Below are positions 9,454-16,885 of a stretch of DNA of 23,048 nucleotides, piece by piece. The stretch is from positions 1 through 23,048 of the forward strand of contig DATKNQ010000284.1 of assembly GCA_035541265.1 (NCBI GenBank), written 5' to 3'. Both the position numbers and the translations under genes were made by a program. The notes under the pieces were generated by a model. That model made no database searches. It saw only the letters and a program-made list of their open reading frames with translations, and had not been told where the DNA came from. Each line of letters opens with the position of its first letter. Within the stretch, counting starts at the first letter, position 1. The stretch is from Bog-159 sp035541265. GTDB lineage: Bacteria; Acidobacteriota; Terriglobia; Bryobacterales; Bryobacteraceae.

Positions 9454-9762
9454 TTAATGAGCCGGGCCTTCCGCCGCCGGTTTCGGCTGATTCACGGCCT
9501 CGCGGTAAGCCTGCTTACCGGCTTCCATGGCGTCAGCGATAGTCTCTTTCTGCCGGTTCAGCGCGTCTTTTCCCTTGTTGATCAGATCGCCGGCAGAGTC
9601 CCGTAACTCCGTGCTGCGCTGTTTGAGAAAGTCCGCGCCATCGCCGGTCTTCTCCTTAATGAGTTGGCGGGTATCCGCGCCTGACTTCGGAGCGAACAGC
9701 ATACCGATGCCGATACCCACTCCTAGCCCCAGCAGGAAACTCGAGAAACCATTCTTATCCAT
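9454..9762 (-). CDS. YtxH-domain small membrane protein
   Basis: 102 aa. The N-terminal glycine-rich membrane helix followed by FAPKSGADTRQLI is the YtxH (PF12732) signature (GLGVGIGIGMLFAPKSG). The rest is a hydrophilic helix with alternating charged residues, ending in a Pro/Ala tail. A very strong ribosome binding site (AAAGGAGG, minus strand) precedes the ATG at 9760-9762. TATACT on the minus strand near 9787-9793 could be its -10 element. First gene of a likely two-gene unit with the DUF948-like protein; the family is linked to general stress in Firmicutes. Confidence 0.88.
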   Translation of the reverse strand: MDKNGFSSFLLGLGVGIGIGMLFAPKSGADTRQLIKEKTGDGADFLKQRSTELRDSAGDLINKGKDALNRQKETIADAMEAGKQAYREAVNQPKPAAEGPAH

Positions 9763-9850
9763 CTCATTCCTCCTTTTACAGTCACTAGTATAGCGTGCGT
9801 CGCGCGGATGGCAGGCATGCTACACTGCTATCCGGCAGCGATGCCGCGCC

Positions 9851-10393
9851 ATGAGAGAGCGCAAACGTACCCGGCTGGACACTGATGCGCTGTGGGAGTA
9901 TGCGCTCCGCGTGCTGGCCGGACGGGCGCATTCGACTGGCGAGTTGCGCGAGAAGTTGCGCAACAAGGCCGAGCACGCGGCCGATGTGGATCCCACGCTG
10001 TCGCGCCTGAAGGAATTCGGCTATCTGGACGACCGCAGATTCGCCGAAGGCTTCGCATCGGCGCGCCTGGAAAACGAGGGCCTGGGCAAGACACGCGTGC
10101 TGGCGGATCTCGCGCGGCGGAGAGTGGCGCCGGCCGTGGCGCAACAGGCCGCCGGCAAGATCTATCATGACGTGAACGAAGAAACCTTGGCCGAGGATTT
10201 CGTGCGGCGCAAGTTCCGCATGGCATCCAAGGAAAGTCTCTTCCAGAACGAGAAGGACATGGCGGCGGCTTACCGGCGGCTGATGCGGGCCGGCTTCCGA
10301 TCGGCGGTCGCGGTCGCGGCGCTGAAGAAGTTTGCGCGCGATCCGGACTTGCTGGACGGTTTTGAACCGCCGGAGGAAACCGGCGAGGAGTGA
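9851..10393 (+). CDS. recX: RecX-family regulator of RecA
   Basis: A protein of 180 aa, all helical, built of three-helix RecX repeats. Diagnostic pieces are ALRVLAGRAHSTGELREKL, RLKEFGYLDDRRFAEGFASA, GLGKTRVLADLARRRV, and a third repeat with FVRRKFRMASKE and YRRLMRAGFRSAVA. RecX binds RecA filaments and modulates strand exchange and the SOS response. recA is not adjacent. No clear Shine-Dalgarno precedes ATG 9851, and no LexA box is seen. The next gene starts 4 nt after its stop with its ribosome binding site (GAGGAG) inside the end of recX, so the two are likely co-transcribed. Confidence 0.9.
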   Translation: MRERKRTRLDTDALWEYALRVLAGRAHSTGELREKLRNKAEHAADVDPTLSRLKEFGYLDDRRFAEGFASARLENEGLGKTRVLADLARRRVAPAVAQQAAGKIYHDVNEETLAEDFVRRKFRMASKESLFQNEKDMAAAYRRLMRAGFRSAVAVAALKKFARDPDLLDGFEPPEETGEE

Positions 10394-10397
10394 CTCG

Positions 10398-11021
10398 ATG
10401 AGGAAATTGCTGTTGACCGTTATCGCCGCGGCAGCCGCCGCCGGGCAGACGCCGCATCAACATCATCCGCCGGATTCCGCTGAGTACGCCAAGGTCTTGG
10501 AGGATCCGCAGCGGGACTCGTGGCAGAAGCCGCACGAGGTGGTCATGGCGCTCAATCTGAAACCCAGCGAGGTGGTGGCGGATATTGGAGCGGGCACCGG
10601 ATACTTCGCGCGGCGGTTTGCCATGCATGCCAGCAAAGTCTACGCCGTGGACATCGATGCGAAGCTGCTGGCCATTGCGGCGAAGGACGCGCCGAAGAAC
10701 GTGGAGACGGTGGCCGCCGCGCCGGACGATCCACGACTGCCGAAATCGTCCGTCGACACGATCTTTTTCTGCGACGTGCTGCACCACATTGCCAATCGCG
10801 CGGCCTATTACCCCAAGCTCGCCAAAGCGCTGAAGCCGGGCGGGCGCATCGTGGTAATCGAGTTCTACAAGAAGCCGCTGCCGCTTGGTCCGCCGGTGAG
10901 CATGAAGATCTCCGAACGCGAGATGGTTGACGAAATGAAGGCGGCCGGCTTTCGCCAGACGCGGAGCTTCGACTTCCTACCGTATCAGTACTTCATGGTG
11001 TTCGAGCGCGCGAACATGTAG
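10398..11021 (+). CDS. Class I SAM-dependent methyltransferase with N-terminal signal peptide
   Basis: 207 aa. Residues 1-16 (RKLLLTVIAAAAAAG) look like a Sec signal peptide, followed by a His-rich HQHHPP. A Methyltransf_11/25-type Rossmann fold comes next: DIGAGTGYF at 62-70 (SAM motif I), VYAVDID (motif II), FFCDVLHHI (motif IV) and LKPGGRIVVIEF (motif VI). The start is ATG 10398, with GAGGAG about 8-9 nt upstream. An open frame extends further upstream but lies inside recX. Methyltransferases with export signals recur in Acidobacteria and Proteobacteria, but how they would obtain SAM outside the cytoplasm is unclear. The substrate is unknown. The 3' end overlaps the convergent ferredoxin gene by 37 nt. 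Confidence 0.88.
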   Translation: MRKLLLTVIAAAAAAGQTPHQHHPPDSAEYAKVLEDPQRDSWQKPHEVVMALNLKPSEVVADIGAGTGYFARRFAMHASKVYAVDIDAKLLAIAAKDAPKNVETVAAAPDDPRLPKSSVDTIFFCDVLHHIANRAAYYPKLAKALKPGGRIVVIEFYKKPLPLGPPVSMKISEREMVDEMKAAGFRQTRSFDFLPYQYFMVFERANM

Positions 11022-11356
11022 CCGGCGACCGGCTGTCCGCCGATCAGGTGCTCCTGGATGATGCGCTCGATCACCGGCGGCGTCACCGAGTGATACCAGA
11101 TGCCTTCCGGATAGACCACCGCGATAGGACCTTGCTCACACACGCGCAGACAATTCGCCTTGGTGCGGTAAGTGCAATGATCGCCCGCCATCAGGCCCAA
11201 CTCCGCGAGCCGCCGTTTCAGATACTCCCAGGATTCGAGGCTCACCTCTTTGGGCGCGCACTTAGGCTTGGTCTGGTCGCAGCAGAGGAAAATGTGCCGC
11301 CGGATGTTACCGATCTGCAAGCCTTGGGCGATTTGTATGAGAGAACTGGTATCCAT
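10985..11356 (-). CDS. Thioredoxin-fold [2Fe-2S] ferredoxin
   Basis: A protein of 123 aa of the COG3411 type (thioredoxin-like [2Fe-2S] ferredoxin, also the fold of NuoE). Likely cluster ligands are among C25/C26, C33, C69 and C73. The second pair occurs in the family motif NCLRVCEQGP, followed by IAVVYPEGIWYHSVTP and a closing QEHLIGGQPV. A soluble electron carrier; the partner is unknown. It begins 6 nt after the stop of the upstream kinase-like gene and is probably its operon mate. Its 3' end overlaps the methyltransferase gene on the other strand by 37 nt; the extra tail after QPVAGYMF lies in this overlap. Confidence 0.9.
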   Translation of the reverse strand: MDTSSLIQIAQGLQIGNIRRHIFLCCDQTKPKCAPKEVSLESWEYLKRRLAELGLMAGDHCTYRTKANCLRVCEQGPIAVVYPEGIWYHSVTPPVIERIIQEHLIGGQPVAGYMFARSNTMKY

Positions 11357-11362
11357 GGATGG

Positions 11363-12271
11363 CTACTCAAATTCGGGGTCGCGATCTTCGATTGTAGCGC
11401 GGACCAACTCCACCAATTCCGGCGTGATGTCGTCCGGCAGTTGGTCGCGCGTGAGACTCTCGCACGGCGCGACCAAGTCGATGGTGCGTGCGAGGCGCCG
11501 CCAATCTTCGGGCAATTCGCCACCCGCCTCGCGGAAGCCCGCCGAGAAATGCGCTGCAAGGGGACGCGCGGTGCGCTCGTAGCGCAGGAAGTTGCCTACG
11601 TCTGCCAGCGGCGAAACCGAGACGGCGAACTCCCAATCGAGTACGGCGGCTACCATCCAACGCCCGCTGTCGCACCGCACCAGCGTGTTGCGCTTGCTGA
11701 AGTCGCCATGCACGAGCCGGACTTCCGGTTCCAGGCTGGCCAATGGCGACGCCCACTGCCACATGGCCGCGTGTGTGCTATCGCACAGACCGGCCGGCAG
11801 GCGTCGGCGCAGACTCTCGGCAGCCAGACACAGGTCCACAAAGCGCGGCATCGCGTCCGCGCCTTCGAGGAGTGGCGCGGCGACAGCCGGACCGGGCACG
11901 ATCCAGCCGGGCATGGGAAATGTGAAGCGGCCAATGGCGGCCAGCGTCTCGCCGATCGCATAGGCCGCCTGCGCGATGGCTTCGCGATCGCCGCCGCGCT
12001 TCAATTCCCGGAAGGTGATGCCCTCTACCCAGCGCAGGATGACGAAGGGTGGTAAGCCTTCGCAACCGCGGACCTCGGTGTGCAAAACTTCCGCCACCGG
12101 CACCGAGCCGCGGACGAGTTGGATGAGATCCAGCTCCTTCTGGCAGAGAGCGACGTCGTGTTCATAGAAACGCACGACCACGGCGCCTGGCGCACGATCC
12201 AGCAGTAACTTGAAGTTCGAATTACAAAGGCCGTCGGCCAGCGGCTCGCTCGCCATCACCCCGCGCGCCAT
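11363..12271 (-). CDS. Phosphotransferase of the APH / protein-kinase-like fold
   Basis: 302 aa from ATG 12269-12271, chosen because GCAGG precedes it at about 6 nt. An ATG 15 nt later is also possible, and the longer open frame upstream runs into low-complexity Arg/Ser/Pro. The catalytic loop is LVHGDFSKRN (H188, D190, N195), the metal-binding segment LDWEF (D212), and an N-terminal lobe with SNFKLLL and VRFYEHD...KELDLI. These match the APH (PF01636) fold used by aminoglycoside, choline and homoserine kinases. The natural substrate cannot be read from sequence; an antibiotic resistance role should not be assumed. Located between the oxidoreductase and ferredoxin genes, same strand. Confidence 0.85.
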   Translation of the reverse strand: MARGVMASEPLADGLCNSNFKLLLDRAPGAVVVRFYEHDVALCQKELDLIQLVRGSVPVAEVLHTEVRGCEGLPPFVILRWVEGITFRELKRGGDREAIAQAAYAIGETLAAIGRFTFPMPGWIVPGPAVAAPLLEGADAMPRFVDLCLAAESLRRRLPAGLCDSTHAAMWQWASPLASLEPEVRLVHGDFSKRNTLVRCDSGRWMVAAVLDWEFAVSVSPLADVGNFLRYERTARPLAAHFSAGFREAGGELPEDWRRLARTIDLVAPCESLTRDQLPDDITPELVELVRATIEDRDPEFE

Positions 12272-12336
12272 GAAATGCCTGCCCGGCGATCCGCTCGGCA
12301 ATCGCTGTGGGCTGGCTTGCGGCGTGCCACGTGCCC

Positions 12337-13509
12337 TTACGCTTTGACTTTGCGCTCTTCGCGGAAGGCCAGGTTCGCCATATGCGGTCCGGCCACGGCG
12401 GCCGCCGCGACTTCGATCGGACAGTTCGGCTCCTGGCGTGAACGAACGCAATCCAGGAAGTTCTGCTGGTGCGCGGTGGCGCTGTCCCGATCCAACTCCT
12501 GCGCGATCATTTCTGACTTGCCGCTTTGCGTCCAGGGTGCGGGCGTTGCGCCGTTATCTTTGTAGAGCCGGTAACCCGTGCGGTCGAGCACTAAGGAAGC
12601 CTTCTCGCCGAGGAAAGTGACCGACCAATCCCAGTCGTAAGTGCTGCAATAGTCCAGCGTCCACTGCGCCAGAAAATCGCGGTATTCGAAGACGGCGGTG
12701 AACACGTCCGGCACTTCCGCGGTGGGATTACCGATCAACTTGCCTTGGCAAACCGCGGAAAGCGGCGGGCCGGAGTTGGTCATCCACTGCACGACATCCA
12801 TCAGGTGCGTGCCCTGATCTGTCATGTTGCCGCCGGAGTAATCCCAGAAGCCGCGCCACCAGCGGAAGCGCTTGGGCTCGAGCGGGTGCTGCGGGGCGGA
12901 ACCCAGGAACAGGTCCCAATCGAGTTTGCCTTCAAGAGGCGAATTGTCGAGCCATTCGGTGAAATGCCAGTTCCACATCGGTTTCACCATCGAGATGCGG
13001 CCGAGCGCGCCGTCGTCCACCAGTTGCTTGGCTTTGCGCACAAACGGCATGCTGCGCCGCTGCATGCCGATCTGCACGATCTGTTTCGTCTTGCGGACGG
13101 CCTCCACCATTTCGGCGCTCTGTTGCAGATTGAGCGAGAGCGGCTTCTCCTGATAAACGTCCTTGCCCGCGGCGAGCGCTGCCAGCAGGTTGGGCATGTG
13201 TTGATGGTCAGGTGTGGCAATTACAACGAAGTCGATGCCCGGCTGCGCGAGCAGATCGTGGTAATTAACGTAAGCCTTGGCATCCTTGGGCGATTCCGAC
13301 TGCGCGCGCTCGAGCGTCGGCTGATAGACGTCGCACACGGCGACGCATTGCGCGCCTAATTTCTGAAACGTCTGGTGCAACCAGCGCCCGCGGTTGCCTA
13401 CGCCGATGATGCCGAACGCCGGACGGTCGTTCGCGCCGCGTGCGGCGCCCGGGATGAACATCGGCGCCGCGGCCAAACCCTGCAGAAATACTCTGCGGTT
13501 GGTTTCCAT
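12337..13509 (-). CDS. Tat-exported Gfo/Idh/MocA-family oxidoreductase
   Basis: A protein of 390 aa. It opens with a twin-arginine signal (NRRVFLQG at 4-11, then an Ala-rich stretch APMFIPGAARGA), so it is probably folded with its cofactor in the cytoplasm and then exported. The Rossmann motif is GIIGVGNRGRWL, with VCDVY after strand 2; VIATPDHQHM and the conserved YQEKPLS (the EKP lysine) complete the NAD(P)-binding domain. The C-terminal beta-sheet domain contains WWRGFWDYSGGNMTDQGTH, typical of the secreted family members common in Acidobacteria and Planctomycetes that act on sugars or cyclitols. A TACAAT on the minus strand (13519-13524) lies so close to the ATG that the message might be nearly leaderless. 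Confidence 0.92.
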   Translation of the reverse strand: METNRRVFLQGLAAAPMFIPGAARGANDRPAFGIIGVGNRGRWLHQTFQKLGAQCVAVCDVYQPTLERAQSESPKDAKAYVNYHDLLAQPGIDFVVIATPDHQHMPNLLAALAAGKDVYQEKPLSLNLQQSAEMVEAVRKTKQIVQIGMQRRSMPFVRKAKQLVDDGALGRISMVKPMWNWHFTEWLDNSPLEGKLDWDLFLGSAPQHPLEPKRFRWWRGFWDYSGGNMTDQGTHLMDVVQWMTNSGPPLSAVCQGKLIGNPTAEVPDVFTAVFEYRDFLAQWTLDYCSTYDWDWSVTFLGEKASLVLDRTGYRLYKDNGATPAPWTQSGKSEMIAQELDRDSATAHQQNFLDCVRSRQEPNCPIEVAAAAVAGPHMANLAFREERKVKA

Positions 13510-13660
13510 ACGCCTAAGATTGTACCGAGCTTAACAGTCAGCCGCGCGCGTCATCCCGTTCTGGCTGTTTTCTCACGCTCGCGCAGCAGCGACCGTCGTA
13601 CCGCCAGTGTGGGCCCGGTAACATACAGAAAGATCACTCCGCCACCACCGGAGGATGCCG

Positions 13661-14114
13661 ATGCCTGCTATTCTACGTGCACCCGGAACCGATCCTCATG
13701 AGGTGCTCGACAGGCAACGTTCTTCTGCTGCCGGAGGCGCCTCTGGAGTGAGGCGCGGAAGAGCGCGAACTCATTCAATGCATCCGCCTCTGCGGAAGTC
13801 ATCATAAGAATATTTCTTACAAGCCGCGCGCTGATAAAGTGTCCGGTCTGGATAAGACGCCCGGGCCGGCGCGGGAACTGTTGCACGCGATTCTGCGCCG
13901 TTACTCGGCGGCAGCCGTCGCGCATGCAGGACGCATTCTGGAGTTCCCGCCCGGCGCCGCCTGGATAGTGTTTACAGATGCGGTCCCGCACGCCGTAGAG
14001 TCCGGCCAATACGTCATGGGGCAAACGCTGCTTGTGCCGCGCGAGACCCTGGCTTCACCTCAGCGTGCGCCAATCGCGATCCTGGAGAGACTGGCCGGCC
14101 TGCGGCCTCGCGTA
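13661..14114 (+). pseudogene. Decayed Kdo hydroxylase family gene
   Basis: A good GGAGG (13650-13654) precedes ATG 13661. Frame 1 reads PAILRAPGTDPHEVLD; near 13710 the homology moves to the frame beginning TGNVLLLPEAPLE, a one-base frameshift. That frame meets TGA at 13749-13751, then resumes with ERELIQCIR and KNISYKPRADKVSGLD, matching the KNISYDP motif of the Kdo hydroxylase (KdoO, PF11004 type) N-terminal half. After ELLHAILRRYSAAAV it jumps directly to the family's C-terminus: LEFPPGAAWIVFTDAVPHA, SGQYVMGQTLLVP and APIAILERLAGL. About 140-150 residues, including the RLHVDAF iron-binding motif, are missing. With a frameshift, a stop and an internal deletion this cannot be functional. KdoO converts a Kdo of LPS into a hydroxylated form. 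The frame runs on to 14270 only by reading antisense through the next gene. Confidence 0.82.
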
Positions 14115-14119
14115 GGGGC

Positions 14120-14938
14120 CTACGGAGCCGTCGCGATTGTGACCTGGTTGGTCGTAGTCACGCCGTTCATCACGATCTGCAAGGAGATGGCGTTGCCGGC
14201 CGGAGTCGTGGGAGCGGGAATGACACCGATCTGGTACTCGCTGACATATTGCGGCGACAGCACCGCGTAGACGAACTGCGCTTTTACACCGCCTATAAGC
14301 ACGTCCGGCTGGATCTTGGTGTTTCGGAAAGTACCGTCCGACGCAGCCACATAATCGCCGATAGACGGGGTCACAGCACCCAATCCGGTACAGGCGATGA
14401 TCAGCGCGTGACCGGAACTGACCGAGAAGGGAGCAACGGTGAATGAGCCGATGCTCGTGCCTGAGGGCGCGGCCAGAGCTCCGGTGGTGTTGTCATAGGC
14501 AAAGGCTTGGCCAATTCCGTTGGCGGTGGTCGTGAAGATACCGGGTGAGGCGGGTATGATGCTCACGCTTTGCGGCGCGGACGGACCATTGCCCCGGGTG
14601 ACCACGATGTTCACCGTGCCGCTGTCTGAACCGGAAGGCAGGACATCAAAAGGGACCTGTGCGTTAATCTGCAAAGGTCCTACAAAGTACAATCCGGCGG
14701 GTATATTGTTGAATGTTACTGATGTAACATCGCTCAAAGTAGTGGAGAGAGGAATCGTGCTGCCGATCGAGGTGGTGCCCGCCAAATTCGTGCCAAAGAT
14801 TGATACCAGCGAGCCCGGCGCGACACCTTGTGTGGTATAACTCCCCGAATTCAAGACGCCTCCCGAGTTGACCACCGGCTGTGCCTGCGCCAGCGCAGTC
14901 ACTAATATCATTCCGAGAGCTACCCAAGCCCACCGCAT
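14120..14938 (-). CDS. Secreted TIGR03437-family protein
   Basis: 272 aa. Begins with a signal peptide (RWAWVALGMILVTALAQA, cleavage likely after AQA) and then the hallmark opening of the Solibacter-expanded TIGR03437 domain: VVNSGGVLNSGSYTTQGVAP, GSLVSIFGTNLAGTT, YFVGPLQINAQVPFDV and a Ser/Pro-rich beta core ending VQ..ITTNQVTIA. It is a stand-alone copy; the domain is often found at the C-terminus of long extracellular proteins. ATG 14936-14938 has GGAGGG 6 nt upstream, so it is preferred to the TTG codon just before it. The function of the family is unknown; a secreted or surface beta-sandwich is inferred. Confidence 0.9.
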   Translation of the reverse strand: MRWAWVALGMILVTALAQAQPVVNSGGVLNSGSYTTQGVAPGSLVSIFGTNLAGTTSIGSTIPLSTTLSDVTSVTFNNIPAGLYFVGPLQINAQVPFDVLPSGSDSGTVNIVVTRGNGPSAPQSVSIIPASPGIFTTTANGIGQAFAYDNTTGALAAPSGTSIGSFTVAPFSVSSGHALIIACTGLGAVTPSIGDYVAASDGTFRNTKIQPDVLIGGVKAQFVYAVLSPQYVSEYQIGVIPAPTTPAGNAISLQIVMNGVTTTNQVTIATAP

Positions 14939-14955
14939 CAATACCCTCCGCTTCG

Positions 14956-14985
14956 ATTCTAGTCGATCTACTTACCCTGACCCAA
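14956..14985 (-). promoter_or_regulatory. Possible sigma70-type promoter of the TIGR03437 gene
   Basis: On the minus strand TTGGGT (14985-14980), an 18-nt spacer and TAGAAT (14961-14956) lie about 18 nt upstream of the start codon, with GGAGGG between. The -35 box is weak; the -10 is good. Confidence 0.4.
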
Positions 14986-15001
14986 GCTTCCGCGAAAGAT
15001 T

Positions 15002-16849
15002 TTACTTGTGCAGCGGTTCTAGACTCTTGGCGCGAATGGCTCCCTGTATGTGGGCCAGAGTGCCAGTTACTTCCGGATGCTTGCCGCCGTCCAGGCGCAC
15101 GGCAGCCGCGGCCTCGGACTCAGCCTCGTGCAGGCGGGAGGCAGCCTCCAGCACCTGGGCCAGCATCCAATGCGTCTTAAACCAATTTGGCGCGCAGCCA
15201 ATCGCGGCGCGGAGGCTTTGCTCGGTGCGCGGGAAGTCATCCGTACGGGCATAGAATGCGGCCAGGTTGTAATAGGCATTGAACGCGGCTTCGGTGCTGT
15301 GCGTGGCGCGCTGCGCGGCTAAGCCGGCTCGCTGGAAGGCTTCCACGCGCAGCGTCCGCTGGGCGTCGCCTCCGGCGATCTGCGCGAGCCGCCGCGAATA
15401 CCAGAGATCCGCGCCGGCGCCCGGCCATCGCGATTTCTCATATGCGGCGTAGTGGCGCGCAGCGTCTCCGATACGTGCGGCGTCCAGATCCCGGCGTACC
15501 GCCGCCAGTTCGCTTTCGGCAACGTACAATCGCACACCGCAGAAGACCAGCACAGCGGCAAAGGGCACCGTAGCTACGCGCAGCCAAAGCGCGGGCCGCA
15601 CCGATGGCGTCTCATGAACCGTGAGCGATACCAGCATGGTGATGGTTGTGAAGTACGCCAAAGCGGTTGGCAACGTGAAGCAGGTGAATTGCTCGCTGAG
15701 CGTCATGGCCGCCAGTCCGGCTGCCAAAGCGCCTGCGGCAGGGGTCCGGCGTTCGCGCCAGGCGGCTGCGAAACCGGTGGCGGCCAGCGCGAGCAGTAGC
15801 GCGGGTCCGGCAATGCCCTGCGAGACCAGCGCATCCAGCACGACGTTGTGGGGTGACTCGTGGTAGAAATCCGGATAGGCGCGGCTCAAGCCGGCGGATT
15901 GATGCAGAGCAAAGCTGGCAATGAATGTTTCGGGGCCGTACCCGAGCGGCCAGCGTCCCACCGCCATGCGTAACGTATCACGCCATAGCAGGAGGCGCGC
16001 GCCGCCGGCCGGTTCTTCGAGCGCCCAGTGAGCGCGGGCGCGCAGGCTCGCGCCGGCCGGTGAAACGTAGAACATCGCGGTCGCGACGATGCATCCGAGC
16101 GCGATCAGGACCGTTCGCCGGGTGAAGCGCAAGCCATACCAGAAGAGCAGAATGCCAGCACCAGCCATGAGCCCGGCCAATGCGGCGCGACTGCCGCTGA
16201 GGACGATTGCTACGCAGCTAGCCGCAGCCGCGACCCAAGCCGTCCGCTTCCAGATGGTCTGCCGTTCCGAGGCTGCCAGCGCGGCGTTCGCAAATACCGC
16301 GTAGAGCAACCAGTTCGCCGAGTAATCCGCATGCCCCAGGGTGGACGGCGGCCGCACAATTGTGAAGATGCCCTCGCCAGCGTGATAGCCTCGCGGATCG
16401 AGCAGCGGGTCCCAACCGAAATACTGGGCCATGCCGTAGCCCGCCACAACCAGGCTGCCAACCGCGATGACGCGTAGCAGCAGGCGCAATTGTGCCGGCT
16501 GCCCGGCGCAGCACACCGCTACCAGGCAGACAAATACCAGCGTAGCCGACTGTGCGATGAGGCCCCAGTAACGCCAACTGCTGCCGCCGATTGACAGAGC
16601 CGGATCGACCGACGCCACTGTTGAAATGACTAGCGATGCGGCCATACCGCCCAGGGCCACCAGGAACCAGCGCGCCTCGCGTGAGGCTCGGTAGATTCCG
16701 GGCCGCGACTGAGCCGCCCACCACACGGCCGCCGCCGCGGTTCCCAGAAGAAGCACTACGATCTTAGGTGTTACATCAAAGTAGAATAGCCGCCCCGGCG
16801 CGATGGCCAACGGAATTAACACGAGTAACAAGGCCAACAGCAGGGTCAT
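15002..16849 (-). CDS. O-antigen ligase/polymerase-like membrane protein with C-terminal TPRs
   Basis: 615 aa. Residues 1 to about 400 contain ten or more hydrophobic segments, beginning TLLLALLLVLIPLAIAPG. A Wzy_C (PF04932) signature is visible: an LLLWRDTLRMAVGRWPLGYGPETF loop region followed by ESPHNVVLDALVSQGIAG, where the H-N pair is typical of WaaL and related glycosyl-transferring polymerases. Residues from about 430 form a helical TPR-like tail (ARHYAAYEKSRWPGA, EAAFNAYYNLAAFYAR, WFKTHWMLAQVLEAA), a common arrangement in PglL/WaaL-like proteins of Acidobacteria. It could ligate a lipid-linked glycan onto lipid A core or protein in the periplasm. Divergent from the Wzz-like gene, only 36 nt between start codons. 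Confidence 0.85.
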   Translation of the reverse strand: MTLLLALLLVLIPLAIAPGRLFYFDVTPKIVVLLLGTAAAAVWWAAQSRPGIYRASREARWFLVALGGMAASLVISTVASVDPALSIGGSSWRYWGLIAQSATLVFVCLVAVCCAGQPAQLRLLLRVIAVGSLVVAGYGMAQYFGWDPLLDPRGYHAGEGIFTIVRPPSTLGHADYSANWLLYAVFANAALAASERQTIWKRTAWVAAAASCVAIVLSGSRAALAGLMAGAGILLFWYGLRFTRRTVLIALGCIVATAMFYVSPAGASLRARAHWALEEPAGGARLLLWRDTLRMAVGRWPLGYGPETFIASFALHQSAGLSRAYPDFYHESPHNVVLDALVSQGIAGPALLLALAATGFAAAWRERRTPAAGALAAGLAAMTLSEQFTCFTLPTALAYFTTITMLVSLTVHETPSVRPALWLRVATVPFAAVLVFCGVRLYVAESELAAVRRDLDAARIGDAARHYAAYEKSRWPGAGADLWYSRRLAQIAGGDAQRTLRVEAFQRAGLAAQRATHSTEAAFNAYYNLAAFYARTDDFPRTEQSLRAAIGCAPNWFKTHWMLAQVLEAASRLHEAESEAAAAVRLDGGKHPEVTGTLAHIQGAIRAKSLEPLHK

Positions 16850-16885
16850 ATAGGCTACACTATCTCACAGGTATGTCGGCCAGTT

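Noticed and set aside
11363..12271. APH-fold gene as an antibiotic resistance determinant
   Set aside because: The HGDxxxxN and DWE motifs define only the fold; metabolic kinases share them, and there is no mobile context or resistance neighbour.
13839..14270. A 143-codon open frame that could be taken as an intact gene
   Set aside because: Only its part up to about 14114 resembles a protein family (Kdo hydroxylase C-terminus); the rest is antisense to the TIGR03437 gene, and the N-terminus is missing, so it is part of a pseudogene.
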